From positions 1 to 64,000 of the forward strand of contig JAIPUU010000373.1 in NCBI GenBank assembly GCA_020466095.1: a stretch of DNA of 64,000 bases. The letters run 5' to 3'. Source of the stretch: Chlorops oryzae (Eukaryota > Arthropoda > Insecta > Diptera > Chloropidae). The translations under genes and the position numbers were made by a program. Shown here one piece after another: positions 1-11,435 of this stretch. The number at the start of each line of letters is the position of its first letter. Within the stretch, counting starts at the first letter, position 1. The notes beneath the pieces were generated by a model that saw nothing but the letters and a program-made list of their open reading frames with translations, did not search any database and was not told the origin of the DNA.

Positions 1-780
1 ACAATGAAGTACACAATTTTTAGACACCTTTCTGGTGTATTTCGGATTCATTTCAATACTTCCTCCTTAATGCTTACAATCCCAAGTTATGAACTGCCTC
101 TGAAATCAATTTGTGCTTTTACGCACAAAGCGTTCAATTATATTTATTTTTGAAGCGTTATAAATAGGGCAACAAAATATGTATTAAAATTTTAAAATAT
201 TTTTTACATACAATATTTCCCCCAAAAAATAAAAACCTTTATATGTATTTTGAAGGCCTATCAAGAAATAAAAAAAAATTAAAAACAATACTTTCGGCCG
301 CAAAGCATGTGGATGTGCGAAAAAGTCGAAAGCTAAAGTGGGTACTGAAAGATACCCCTTGGGAGCGAGTGAAGAAAAATTTTCAAAATTTAAAATGAAC
401 AAAATTTTTTAAGCGCAAACAATCCTCCCGAAATATTCGAGATCCCAACCCAACTAATACATTTTAATAAATCCTGAAGGGCAGGTCCGGTCTAGGAAAC
501 GCTCTTGTTAGGCTTAAAGATGCAACTAATGTATTTGTGAAATTTCATTAAATTCGATAATAGATTAGAAAAAAAGGTTTTCAAATTACCTAAATACAAC
601 GGACCGATACCAAAAACATAACTCATATTAATTGGATGTTATTTCAGTTAATGTAGGAACGATCAGAGCCATTCGGGCGACGAGAACCGACTTGATTCAT
701 CAAATCCATACATTTCCTGGGATAAAAATTATTCTTTTATTTTAATATATTTTTACAGCCAAGTAAAATTAATTTTTTTT
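1..780. other. Intergenic, nothing recognised
   Basis: AT-rich sequence with short homopolymers. I see no conserved coding frame, tRNA or terminal inverted repeat on either strand. Confidence 0.5.
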
Positions 781-2126
781 ACCTTTCCAAGGAAAGGGTA
801 TATTAAGTTTGGCACGGTGATGTAACATCCAAAGGAGTCGCGGTAGATATAGACTATATATATATTCTTGATCAGGGTGACAAGAGAATCGATCTAGCCA
901 TGTCGTCTGTCTGTCTGTCTGTCTGTTCCTGTCTGTTGTCTGTCTGTCTGTCTGTGGTCACACTTCAGTTTTTCGTAATTTACTCCAAGCCATGAAAGAT
1001 ATCATATTAAATTTGGCTGGACTTCAACCAGGTTTTGTCCGAAAAACTGCATACAAATTTTTTTCGTAGTCCCTTCTTGGGTCTGGGAAGTGGTTCAAAA
1101 GTTTCAAAAATCACGATTGTTAACGTTTTTCCTGGATAACTTTTTTTACTATACATCCCAGCTTATTGAATTTGGTGAGTGAATACCTACTATGTAGACT
1201 TAAGCTTTCGCTGAAAAAAATTGCGACATCGCTATAACTATGGTCATCACCTAAACTCATTGGAAAAAACACCTACTTTCTCTTATTCTCATATCTGAAT
1301 ATAAAATGATTTGTTTTTTTGCTTATTATGATTGTGTATTTTGCCGCCAAAATAAAGTCGTCAATTTAAGGTTAAGATTGGCCATGACCAACCATTTACG
1401 CGGAAAATTTGATTTTCAATATTTTCAATTGAGTATTTCGTAGCTAAAAACAAAATGTCCTCTCTAAGGGTTTTACTATTTGATCAAGTTACCTTCCGCG
1501 TACATTCGCGAAAACCTGATTTTTCACTATTTTTTAATTGAGGAATTTCGCAGCTATACAAAATGTCCTTCTAAGGGTTAAATTTGGATCAAGACCACCA
1601 TCCGCGAAATTTTCGCGAAAATTTGATTTTCACTATTTTGAATTGATGTATTTCGCAGCTAAACTAAATGTCCTCTAAAGGTTTAAAATTTGTCAAGACA
1701 CACCATCCGCGAAATTCGCGAAATTTGATTTTCACTATTTGAATTGAGTTTTCGCAGTTTAAACTAAATGTCTCTAAAATTGTTATAAGCGATCAAGACC
1801 AACCATCGCGAAAATTTCGCCCGAAAACATGAGTTTCACTTATTTTTAATTGAGTATTTCCGCAGCTAAACAAAATGTTTTTGTTAAAATTTGACAAGGC
1901 CACATCCGCGAAATTCGCAAAAATTTCATTTTCATATTTTAATTGTGGTTTTCCAGTTAGCCAAAATGTCCTCTAACGGTTTAAAATTTAAACCATGACT
2001 CACCATCCGCGTAAATTTTGTGCTTAATAATAATCTCGTGTCTTAGAAGGTATTATAATAGATATCAAGCTAGGAACGTCAGAGAATTTTTGTTAAGGTA
2101 ATGTTATTAACATATTTCAGGCTGAT
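781..2126 (+). mobile_element. DINE-1-like Helitron derivative, diverged copy
   Basis: Begins with a damaged form of the ACCTTTTCCGAAGGAAAGGGT palindrome, then the word TTCTTGATCAGGGTGACAAG, an interrupted (GTCT)n tract at about 906-955, and about seven degenerate copies of the family's 101-bp repeat (1380-2010) built around CCGCGAAATTCGCG. It stops near AGGCTGA at 2126, lacking the ATCGGCTTTGCCGAT...ACTTGTT end seen at 52203. Plus orientation, the same as the 50.66 kb copy. The layout (palindromic start, microsatellite, internal tandem repeats, no coding capacity) matches DINE-1/INE-1 Helentron derivatives of flies. It carries more indels than the other copies. Confidence 0.75.
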
Positions 2127-3029
2127 AAAAATTATCTTTTTATATTTATTAACCGATTTTAAATTCTTTACTTTTTTTTATTTAAATGTGAGTTTCGTTC
2201 GTTTGTATTATTATAAAATAACCTGTTTGATGTTGTGTTTTAGCTTAAAGAAAAATTCCATAAATAAATAAAAGGAAAAGATCGCGAAATAAAATCGCCG
2301 AAACGTCGGCGGCGAACAAAATATGAACATGATTTCAATTTCATTAAAGTGAATCGAGACCAAAAAAGGTCAAAATAAAATAATCTCATATGTTGTTTTC
2401 TCAGAGTTATAGTTTGGCGCTTTAGTTAAAAAGAATAGTTTCTGTCATTTAACAATAATTTGATTTTCTGTGATATTTTTTCTGTTCTTGACGAAGTAAT
2501 TATTTTTGCAATTTTTAAATTGATATTCTTGACAACAATGTGTGACTGGACAAAAAAACAAAAATTTGTATTAAAATGTTAAAGGGAAAAAATTTTATTC
2601 AAATAAAGTATCCCTTGAAAAAAGCTGGAAAAGAACCAGCGAAGCGTCGGGAAAATAATGGAATAAAAAGTTTTTTATTCGCATTTAAACCAAATGACCG
2701 AATAGCTCAAAAGAAAACAACATATAACTTTCCAAAATATTGGTCAACAAATAATTATCATCAACTAAAATAATCTCTTTTAGTATAGTACTTACATATT
2801 TTAAATGTAAAAAGGATATTTCGGGATTGTAGAGATATTTTTTAAACGAAAAAAAATATTTTTACCTCAACGAAAAAGTTCCAAGTAAAATTTTTATTTT
2901 TTCGTAAATATTTTCTGTTGCCCTAGTTATAAATTTAAAATATGCCGTCTAACAACGACATAAAATATGTCTTTCGAAATTTCCTAGAAATATGTGACTT
3001 ATTACTTTGCGTTATAAAAATATTATTAT
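2127..3029. other. Intergenic, 3' of Syx6
   Basis: AT-rich. The 65-codon open frame at 2576-2773 has no recognisable domain and low-complexity K/N composition. Part of this stretch is probably the 3' UTR of Syx6, whose stop codon is at 3030-3032. Confidence 0.4.
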
Positions 3030-5965
3030 TTACAAAATAATGAGTAAAATTATCACAATTAATAAAAGTGCAGAAAGAGTTAAAATAGCTGCCCACTGTC
3101 GTTTATCTGGAAATAGAAATATTAATGACTGGTTTTATTAATATTTATAATGTGTTATAAATTTTACTAAAAGAAAAAGGTGTTATCATATCATATTGAC
3201 GACCAAATCGCAGTTGGCAATCAAAACGTGGCCGTCAAAAGTTGGTTATCGTCTGCGTAATTGAATCCTGAGCGAAATGGTAAAAAAAAATCCGATTGAT
3301 CATTTGAACATTCCTAAGCGAGGGGATATCATAGACTTTTCCAATCACTTTAACACATCTACTTTCTTCAGGCATGACCGCTTTGGGTAGGCCTTCCCTA
3401 TGCCTCTCATGAGCAGGCAGAAAGTGAGGTGTTCAAAAAAGTTTTGGATTTGCGTTTTGCTTTTGCTTTTACATTTTAGTTCAATCCTGAAAATATGCAA
3501 CTTTTTGATAAAAAAAACAAACGCTATTTTTGAACACATCACCTTTTCCCTGCTCAATGACTGCCAAGGGAAGTAATGCCTATTGACAGTGCTTGGGATA
3601 CTTCAAGTGATGCATCGCTTAGCAGAGGACTTCTCCCTATTTGCAACTGGGTATAGCAGAATGCTCTCACAACTAGCGTGCAAGTTAAAATTTCGAAAAT
3701 TTTCGAATTCGGATTTTGTATGAAGTGGCACATCTTTTTATGTCTTTTGTTTTTGGTAATGCCGTTTTAGCCAATAAAAGTGATTTATACGTTGAAATTG
3801 AAGCTCTAATAGATTATCAATTACATATCGTTAAAAATACTATGGCGAGATGAAACAATAGGGGTGATGGATCACATATTATATATCAAAGCAATGTACC
3901 AGCTTTCGACGATTCTGTTGAGTGTTTGAACGGCAAACCAAAGAATAATTCTTTTGACGTGGTTTTCCTGAATGTGAATTTTCATGTGGTGTCTTAAAAT
4001 TCGATTGTTCTGCGAAACAATGATCAGTGAACAATGGTGGTGAATTTCAATGAAGAAAATTTTGATCCACACGTTATCCATGTAATATGTAGTATTATCC
4101 ATAAATAGGCAAAAAGGTTTGAAACTATTTCGCTTTTACAATATTCAACTCACCATTATTCATGTGCAATACCTTGGCGACTTTTTTCATCGTTGAATCC
4201 AATTTGGATTCTGTTGTATCGAATTCACTTCCAAAATCATCCAACATGCTGCAATAAGAATAAAAAAGTTCTTCATTTCATATCGTTTCCTATTCAAGAT
4301 GTAAGTAATTATTGCCTACACAGCTTGCTCGTCCAGTTCAACTCCAATTTGCCGCGATACAGTCTTCAAAGTACCAATGGAATCGCTGATCATATCCAAT
4401 TGCTCATCTTGTCCCTGCATCATTCTTTTTTGTATAGATACCGTTTTCCCAACAAAACGATGACTTGGACTATCCAACGACGCATAATGAGCCGGACTAT
4501 CAAGCGCATTCTCAAGCTTTGAATATCTCGTTCCACTGTGACGTGCTGATGCTGTCGCCGCCGATGCTGACATTTTTCCAGCAATAACAACGCTGCTACT
4601 ATTTATAAGTGAATTTGAAACACTGCTGTTATTTGGACACTCTAACGAGTGTGTGCGATCGTTGCTATCGTGATTATGTGTGTGTGTTGCTGATGATGAT
4701 TTTGATTATGATGATTCAGTTGATTGAGTTGCTCTTGTCGATTTTGATCGTCGTCGAGTAGGGTTGATGTGCTGTTATATCTCTATCTCTACTTCGGTTC
4801 AAACTCATCTTCTCTTTCATCTGTTTGACTTCATCGCGGGTGCTTTCGATGAAATGACGCGGCGCTTGAAAGTTCACGGTTATCGATACGAAATTTATTT
4901 GGATTCTTTTCGACTATACGTATAATAATTTGAGTTAAGAAAAAATTTCAAGTTCGTGGAATAAGAAAAGTTAAACAAACAAAAAAGTTCTATTGATGGA
5001 TCTCTGACTTGAGTCAATCGAGATAAAGCTTAAATACCTTATTTGACACTCATTCTTCTTGCATATAAAGCGAATAAATTTTTCAGAAAACTTGAGAAAA
5101 AAGGTTTGATCGCAACCGAGCGAATGTATTAAATGAAATTTCTCTACATTTTTCTATAGCTGTTCGTAGTCTGAAATTCGTTGTTCTTATGGCAAAAGTT
5201 ATAGAGGTCTGAAGAATTTTAACACACGGTAAAATTTTTCTTTTAGAGCATTTCTCCACTTGAAAACTTTAAGCGAACTTCCATGGATTGGAGGAAATGT
5301 TTTGAAATCAATTAAAGATCAATGAATAATGAAAATTTGTTTGAGAATCCTGAAAAAATTTTAAGAGCTTTTCTACAAGTAGTAGTAGTAGTTTTTAAGA
5401 GCTTTTCTACTATGTACCTAATATAAAATATGACATCTTGACCTCTGATTATCTTCAACAAAAGATATATTTTATAATAAGACCAAATTCTATTTTAAAG
5501 CATTATAATTTCATTCGTCTTCAATATTTCAAAAAAGACTGCTACGAAAATATTGGCATGAAATTGATTTTTCACCAATAAGAATGACGTTTTCACTTTC
5601 GCGGAAGCCCAAGCCTATACCCCTTGAGAAATAAAGTCGCAAGCTTTTGTATAAATTATTTGAAAAAGGATATTAATTGTGTCCTCTAAATCCTCCAAGT
5701 CCCATTCGATACTTCTTAATGAGTTCCTTAATTCGGTTGTGGTCCAATCCAATTCGGCACCGCCGCCGCTACCTCGTAGATCACGCCAACGCAAATAAAG
5801 GCCTCGAGTTTTGTTTAAAGCCTTGTAAACCTCACTGTCAAAGATATCAAATGCAAGCAATTATATTTAGTATGAAGTCATTACTTGTGTATTGTCCATA
5901 TGAAAATATTTCAGTTTTTATAGCACATACTCTTTAACTACGAAGAAAGGATCTTCCAGCGACAT
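3030..5965 (-). CDS. Syx6: Syntaxin 6 (Syntaxin 6/10 family t-SNARE), five exons
   Basis: Qc-SNARE of the trans-Golgi/endosome fusion machinery, tail-anchored in the membrane. Minus-strand coding exons: 5931-5965 (MSLEDPFFVVK), 5674-5834 (helical N domain, LDWTTTELRNSLRSIEWDLE), 4320-4919 (IVEKNPNKF, a H/Q/N/S-rich linker, then the first SNARE half QDEQLDMISDSIGTLK), 4154-4248 (second SNARE half, LDDFGSEFDTTESKLD), and 3030-3106 (KRQWAAI plus a hydrophobic anchor and stop). The start fits the family's usual N terminus. Introns 1, 3 and 4 are GT-AG; intron 2 is AT-AC. Exon 3 needs three frame changes: one extra base near 4860, one missing base near 4760 (CAACCC.TACTC), and a shift in the (CA)n run at about 4675-4688. 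The flanking conserved blocks are intact, so I favour consensus errors over a pseudogene. Confidence 0.93.
3410..3557. mobile_element. Small TIR element (MITE) in Syx6 intron 4
   Basis: Imperfect terminal inverted repeats begin GAGCAGGCAGAAAGTGAGGTG on the left and, read from the right, GAGCAGGGAAAAGGTGATGTG, both continuing into GTTCAAAAA. No coding capacity. I could not fix a target duplication. Confidence 0.5.
4920..5673 (-). other. U12-type AT-AC intron of Syx6
   Basis: Read on the minus strand, the intron opens with ATATCCTTTTTC (5673 downward), an exact match to the U12 AT-AC donor ATATCCTT. It has the branch word TTTTCTTAAC ending near 4935 and closes with ATTATAC at 4920, about 15 nt after the branch A. 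Splicing here gives ...DTI|SIVEKNP in phase, which agrees with the family's conserved ETISIVE. No GT-AG alternative gives this join. Confidence 0.88.
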
Positions 5966-7375
5966 GGCACGTTAAATGTGAATCAAAATTTTATATTTAA
6001 AATATATTTAATTTTTTTTTTAAACTTTTTTTTAACAATGTAATGCTATTTGTGTCTTTCCGTTACTGGAAACTTCTTCGAGGTAGCGAATATCCTGACA
6101 CCACATTCAACACATAAACACAAAATAAATGTATGCACACACGAAAGTACAGGCTCAACAGAATATGCCTGATAAGACGCAATGCAATGGGGAGCAGTGG
6201 GATTTACGTTCTATTATTTCCTCTCCTTTTTTTTAAATCTTATTGTCCTTTTAGTTTTATTTATATTTTCGTCCAGTGAAAATAGGCTGCTGATAAAATT
6301 ATATCAAATTAGAATTCGTTTTAGATCGATTAAGCAAACGCCTCAAATGAAGCAAAATTTCGTTGTTTCTAATTTGTACGATTTTTCACATTTTTATTTT
6401 GCTTTTTACTCTGTGAATATTTTTATTATTTTTGATGATTATTTTCTCCGTTTTACATTGTTTTGGAAGTTATCGTTCAATGCATCTTCAGATCGAGTGA
6501 TTTTTGCACCAACAGGAAAATGTCGTTTCTTGTTAGAACCCCTAAATTTACAACCCCCATTAATCAATACATAACCTCTCCACTCTCCCCAACAATTCGT
6601 TCCAAAAAGTTTTTTTTTGTTGACATTTCGTTTGCTCCTTATTACATATGTGTATATGACAGAATGTTGTCATTCGATGTCAGGCATCATGCGCCAAAAA
6701 CTGATTTTTTATGTTTTCGTAGATTAGAATATTCCGAAGATGAAACAATGTAGGTTAAAAATTCAATTGAAAAAGCCAAAGCACAATTTGGGCTCTGCAG
6801 TTCATCAAGTTTCAGTCTTACCGTTTTTATTTCCGAAAAAATAAACTGAAGAGCCCCTCCTGTTTTTGAATATGTTCACCGAGTCTGCGTCGAAAAATTC
6901 TTTGGTTTGAAATTTTGTTAGCGCTTCTTATGTTGCCAGTTAAGTGTTTGTCAGGAAAAATATAGTTTTTTATTTCTTTGAACAAAGCTAGACAATAAAC
7001 AAAAATATGCTCTTTCGATTGGATTGTGTTTAAAGTCATTTCTCCGCGTTTACATTACAGGGCATCTCCACGTTAATTTTTTTTTTTTTTTTTTTATTCC
7101 GACTGTCAAGGTGAAATATTGCCAATGAAGTCCGCTGAATCGAGAAAGTTGGCTTACATGGCATGTAATATTGCCAGCCAGAAATTGGAAGAAATGAATT
7201 TGAAAATGAGCTGTATTATGTTTGTTTGACAGTCAAAATCGTTTTTTCAGAACAACTGGACGTGTTTAACCCTTTTCCTGTATTCATGGGTTAAAATTTC
7301 CCAAACCGTTTGAAGTTGTATTAGTTTTCCAACCAATCTTTTGTTCAAGTCAATCGAATAGCACGAAATATTTAA
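5966..7375. other. Intergenic, upstream of Syx6
   Basis: Should hold the Syx6 promoter, but I see no clear TATA or Inr. The open frames at 6182-6574 and 6463-6753 are F/Y/L-rich AT-driven frames without homology. A T tract lies at 7078-7095. Confidence 0.4.
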
Positions 7376-7633
7376 ATATATCGCACCTCCTCTTCTAAAG
7401 TGACACAACTCAAAATTTTTTGAATTTTGAGTTATGATGTGGATCTTGTTCCTAAGTCACCTGTCTACCTGCAGGAAAAATTCCATTCCGTTTTTCCTAT
7501 TATAAAAGGCCGAAAAAAAGCCGTAATGCCTTTCGTCTTGCTTTGATTGACACTGCGATGCATTTTGTTTTTTGCGTTTTCTGAAAAATGAGAAATTTTG
7601 AGTTGTGTCACCTTAGAAGAGGAGGTGCGATAT
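7376..7633. mobile_element. MITE with about 40-bp TIRs
   Basis: Left arm TCGCACCTCCTCTTCTAAAG then TGACACAACTCAAAATTT; the right arm at 7592-7631 is its inverse (AAATTTTGAGTTGTGTCACC then TTAGAAGAGGAGGTGCGA). TA lies next to both outer ends, which fits a Tc1/mariner-type TA duplication. Non-coding, 258 bp. Confidence 0.7.
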
Positions 7634-8612
7634 GTTCCAAGTGTAATAAATTGATCTGTAAAGTTCGCTCTGAGATTAACATTTCATGCCATGAGTATAA
7701 ATAATTTATACATAGTTTTGAAATGCCAGATGCGAAGAAGTTGCATGTTTCCGCAGTAGGAACGGCTCTTCTTCTTCTTCTTTTTTTTTGAACTCGGAAC
7801 TGTCAATTTTATATTGAACTGATTTTGACATTTCGGAGTTTTTACATTGTTGTTATATTATTACGGCCACCTGCATTGATACGCCTTATTTCGGATATTC
7901 TCAAATTAAAATTTTATTGAATATTTCAAAAGACGAATTTCACTATAAGGTTTCAAATTCATATTTTAATAATTAAATTGCATGCTGCCATTTCATATTT
8001 TTATAACCCCATAAATAGGATTTTAACAGTCTCATTCGAGACCAAATATAGTTGGTTTACGATGGGAAAAGTTGCGAAGGCATTTGCGAAGCTGCATGAG
8101 TACCATTAATATTTTCTGATGAAAATTAGCAAGTCAAGCAGTACTATTAACAAAAATTTAATAATGGTAGAGGGAAAATAATCACATTAATTGGGAGTGG
8201 AATTCATTCCTCGGGAAAGGTAAAACAATCACATACACGTACGCTATAAATTATTTTTTTATAATATTTTATATATAGATAATTTTTTCAAAATAATCTG
8301 AAATTTATATATTATTAAAACATACATATTTAGTACTCAGACAGTCCAATTTTCCATCTCCATTAAAATAAGCCATTAACTGATTTAGGATATTTTCCGC
8401 TTAGAGACCGTTAAAAAAATTTTTTAGCTGTAGAAAATTTAATCATGACGCTTTTTATAACGAGACAACGACGAAAGTCAACATGAAACAAACAACAAAA
8501 GAATTTGCGGGCGGCAGAAAAACATTTTTTAGCTACGTGTAAACGCGAATAAAATACAAAAACAGAATTCGAAGTGTTTTATATCGAAATGTCTTAACGT
8601 GTAAATAGCATC
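7634..8612. other. Intergenic, mostly featureless
   Basis: AT-rich. The only notable item is the word at 8061-8105 that recurs at 13251-13293. Confidence 0.4.
8061..8105 (+). repeat. Dispersed repeat, shared with 13251-13293
   Basis: GATGGGAAAAGTTGCGAAGG followed by CATTTGCGAAGCTGCATGAG occurs here and, with three differences, at 13251-13293. Probably a fragment of one old TE family. Confidence 0.6.
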
Positions 8613-8762
8613 TAAGTCCCGGTTTAAACAGGGTGACAAAACGCGAGACACTGGAGAGAAACACATGAGATTGACAGAGACGAAAGACATTCCATCTCCG
8701 TCACTCTTATGTGTTTCGTTCCAGTGTCTCGCGTTTTGTCTCCCTGTTTAAACGGGGACTAA
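8613..8762. mobile_element. Palindromic MITE
   Basis: Arms of about 55 bp: AGTCCCGGTTTAAACAGGGT then GACAAAACGCGAGACACTGG on the left, and the inverse from 8705 to 8760 (CCAGTGTCTCGCGTTTTGTC then TCCCTGTTTAAACGGGGACT). The loop is about 35 bp. No coding capacity. Confidence 0.75.
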
Positions 8763-9225
8763 CGAAACACACTTTTTATGTCCTAAAGAATGCGCGGGGA
8801 TGTGGTATGGTAGCGTTTTTCTCTCTTCCCCTTGCGTCCCTTGGTCCTGATCCAAACTAGGCGACAGTCGCCGGAGACACATTTTGTTTTGACGGCGAGG
8901 GACGGCCGGTCGCCTTAGTAATGGAACAGGATTTGCCGACGAAAATTTGTTTCATTATCGAAATGTCTTCACATGTAAATGGCTGAATATACACTTAGGC
9001 AATTGCCCAACTTTCGTCGACAGAGAGACGGAAAGACGTGAGGGGTAGCTTGTCTAATTTTTGCCCAGCGAAAAAGCCGCACCAAAAAATGTACGTGTGA
9101 AAAACCAATTGGACTAGTGAACGGGCAAATTTCCAATTTTTGGTGTGGGTAATTTTTAGACAAGTGTACATCCACTCAATAGCGTATAACATCAGTATCG
9201 ACAAATAAAATTACATAGTCGATAA
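8763..9225. other. Intergenic
   Basis: Nothing coding. Short open frames at 8969-9204 on the minus strand overlap each other in two frames and have no recognisable content. Confidence 0.35.
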
Positions 9226-9580
9226 CAGTGATGCCAGATTGTGGGTTTTTCCCCATATTGTGGGTTTTTTCATTCAACGTGACATGGGGAAAAGTATGGG
9301 TAATTTTATATCGAAATTTATGCACTACATTTAAGGTATATTTTACTACTACAATTTTAAGTTACTTTTATTTATTTTGTTATTTTCTTGATACTTTTAT
9401 TAAAATATTAAAATATTGCGTTTAAATCCAATGTTCAATTTTGAAATCGGTACGCCATATTTTTCAAAAAATCATTCTGGGTTTTTTCGTGGGTTTTATT
9501 TTTTGAAAATGGGGGAAAAATGGGTTTTTTTTTCAAATATATGAGGGTGTTTTTTATATCGATAAAATCTGGCATCACTG
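9226..9580. mobile_element. hAT-type MITE
   Basis: TIRs CAGTGATGCCAGATT at 9226-9240 and the inverse AATCTGGCATCACTG at 9566-9580. Flanks read GTCGATAA (9218-9225) and GGCGATAA (9581-9588), an 8-bp target duplication with one mismatch, as expected for hAT. The interior repeats GTGGGTTTTT and its variants. It ends about 20 bp from the DRE of the downstream gene. Confidence 0.8.
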
Positions 9581-9600
9581 GGCGATAATGTTGAGTGTAT

Positions 9601-9608
9601 TATCGATA
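9601..9608. promoter_or_regulatory. DRE palindrome (DREF-type core promoter element)
   Basis: TATCGATA, the consensus bound by DREF in flies, lies 114-121 bp upstream of the Trmo start codon. This is typical of broadly expressed housekeeping genes without a TATA box. Assigned from sequence and position only. Confidence 0.55.
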
Positions 9609-9721
9609 GCTATCTAGATCTGTGGGGTCAACATGTGAACATGTACTGAGCGGCCAGAGGATTGAATATAATTCTTTATGAAGAATTTAAAGAAAACCTA
9701 AGTATTTACGACAAATAAAAT

Positions 9722-11435
9722 ATGCAATCCAAATTGAAGGAACTTCAATTCCAGTTGTCGACAGCACGTAACGAAATAAACAATCTGCGGTAAGTCACCT
9801 CTTTCCCGCCCCATTGACGCCTTACTTAACACAGTAAACATATAAAAATATTGTAGGCAGCAAGTACGCAGTTTGACGCATGTCCAAAGAAAAGATATCG
9901 AAAAGATAGCAACAGCTTTACAACATTTTCGTTGCGATAGCTTGTCGCGAAAAGGAAAAAAAGCGGAGACCATATTAACGTTAAAGGTAAAACTTACGTT
10001 TTTTTTGCACTGATTGTATGCTAAACTTTTATTTAGGAAAACAACGCGAGACAGAGTCATTTGCGTTTGAAACCAATTGGCGTAATACGCAACATCTTTT
10101 CCTGAGATAAAGTGCCCTGAGACACACGTGAGTAAGCGTCAGGTCAGCGTAGGAGGCGGCTGCCTACGCGGTTTAATTGAGTTGAATTCCGATGTATTCA
10201 CAAATCCGGAACATGCGCTCAAAGGACTAGAAGAATACTCCCAAATTTGGTTTTGATATATTTATTTTCACAAAAAAACACTTCGCATTCAAAGGCCAAG
10301 GTAGCGCCACCCCGTTTGGATGGAGAACGCGTAGGCGTTTTTGCAACCCGTTCACCACATCGACCATGTCCAATCGGCTTGTCGCTGGTAGAAATTGAAA
10401 AAATTGAAGGCACAACTATATCGTTTTTTGGTACCGATATGACTGATAACACGCCGCTTGTAGATATAAAACCCTACATACCACATTATGATGCGCCTTT
10501 CAGCAGTGTATCGGGTAAGTTTTTTGGTTTTTAATTCGTTTTTAATTTGTTTGAATAGACAGGTTTTTAGGTCACTCATAATTTTATTTGTATTTTACGA
10601 ACTATCGGTAAACAAATAGAGTATTCCCTTAAAAGTGAACGGTTTCAAAAAGCGAAAAAGTGTGAAGATAATGTAAGGTTATTAGTGTGGCTGCCACCAT
10701 CCAGCGTGACACACTTAGACCTCACATAGGGCCCTTGTGATACCACAAAAATGGGAGAACAAAGAAGAACATAAACGGCAAAAAACGACACAACTAACGT
10801 CCACGCCCAGACTGGGAGTTGAAACCAGAGCCAGAGTTTTCGAAGCTTTCAAGGCAAATACACTTTTAAGGAAAAACTCGTTGTGTTTTATATTATCTAG
10901 ATTGAAAATTTTACATCGAAACGCTATCGGGTTTATACCCGGATAAATGGCCGATGAACATTTCTCACCTTTAAAAACAAAATAATTTGCTTTTTACGTT
11001 TTTCACATTTCGCCTCTCAGTGGATTCAGCAAATACATTCGATTTTATGGTTTACGCCAAGAGCCTGATGGAGAAGAATCTCAGTTGGAGTTGCTCGGGG
11101 CTGCAAGTAATCACGCTTTACCGCCTCCGCCACCTAATGCTGTTAAAGTACCCAATTGGATTGTTGCTAGTCATCGTCTAAAGGTTTTGTTCAATGAACG
11201 CGCTGAAGCGCAATTGCTGGAGCTGCAAGTCACTAAAAAATGCATAACTGATATACTGGGAGCTGATCCGCGCTCCGTTTATCTACGCACACGTTACGGG
11301 TCTCAAATATTTACTTTTCAATTAAGCGAAGTAACTGTAACGTGTAAATTTGATGACAGAGCTGGCAGTGTAACTGTTGTTCAAATCCGACGCAATGAAA
11401 ATGTGCAACGACGTGTGCCTGTAGTGGAGCAGTAG
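9722..11435 (+). CDS. Trmo: tRNA (adenine(37)-N6)-methyltransferase, TRMO/TsaA-like, four exons
   Basis: TRMO methylates t6A37 of ACY-reading tRNA-Thr with SAM, in a beta-barrel TsaA-like domain. Exons: 9722-9789 (coiled coil MQSKLKELQFQLSTARNEIN), 9857-9986 (helical), 10037-10514 (TsaA domain: IGVIRNIF, NPEHALKGLEEYS, the conserved FATRSPHRPCPIGLS, then DIKPYIPHYDAP) and 11021-11435 (C-terminal domain, VLFNERAEAQLLEL, ILGADPRSVYLR). All introns are GT-AG. Frame changes are needed near 10096-10102 (extra base in TTTTCC), near 10245-10252 (missing base in ATTTGGTTTTG), and between 11021 and 11085. The conserved motifs on both sides are intact, so a live gene with sequence errors is likely. The extra N-terminal coiled coil relative to bacterial TsaA is usual in animals. 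Confidence 0.88.

Noticed and set aside
6182..6753. Open frames of 130 and 96 codons upstream of Syx6
   Set aside because: They overlap in different frames, are F/Y/L-rich as AT-rich DNA predicts, and have no domain.
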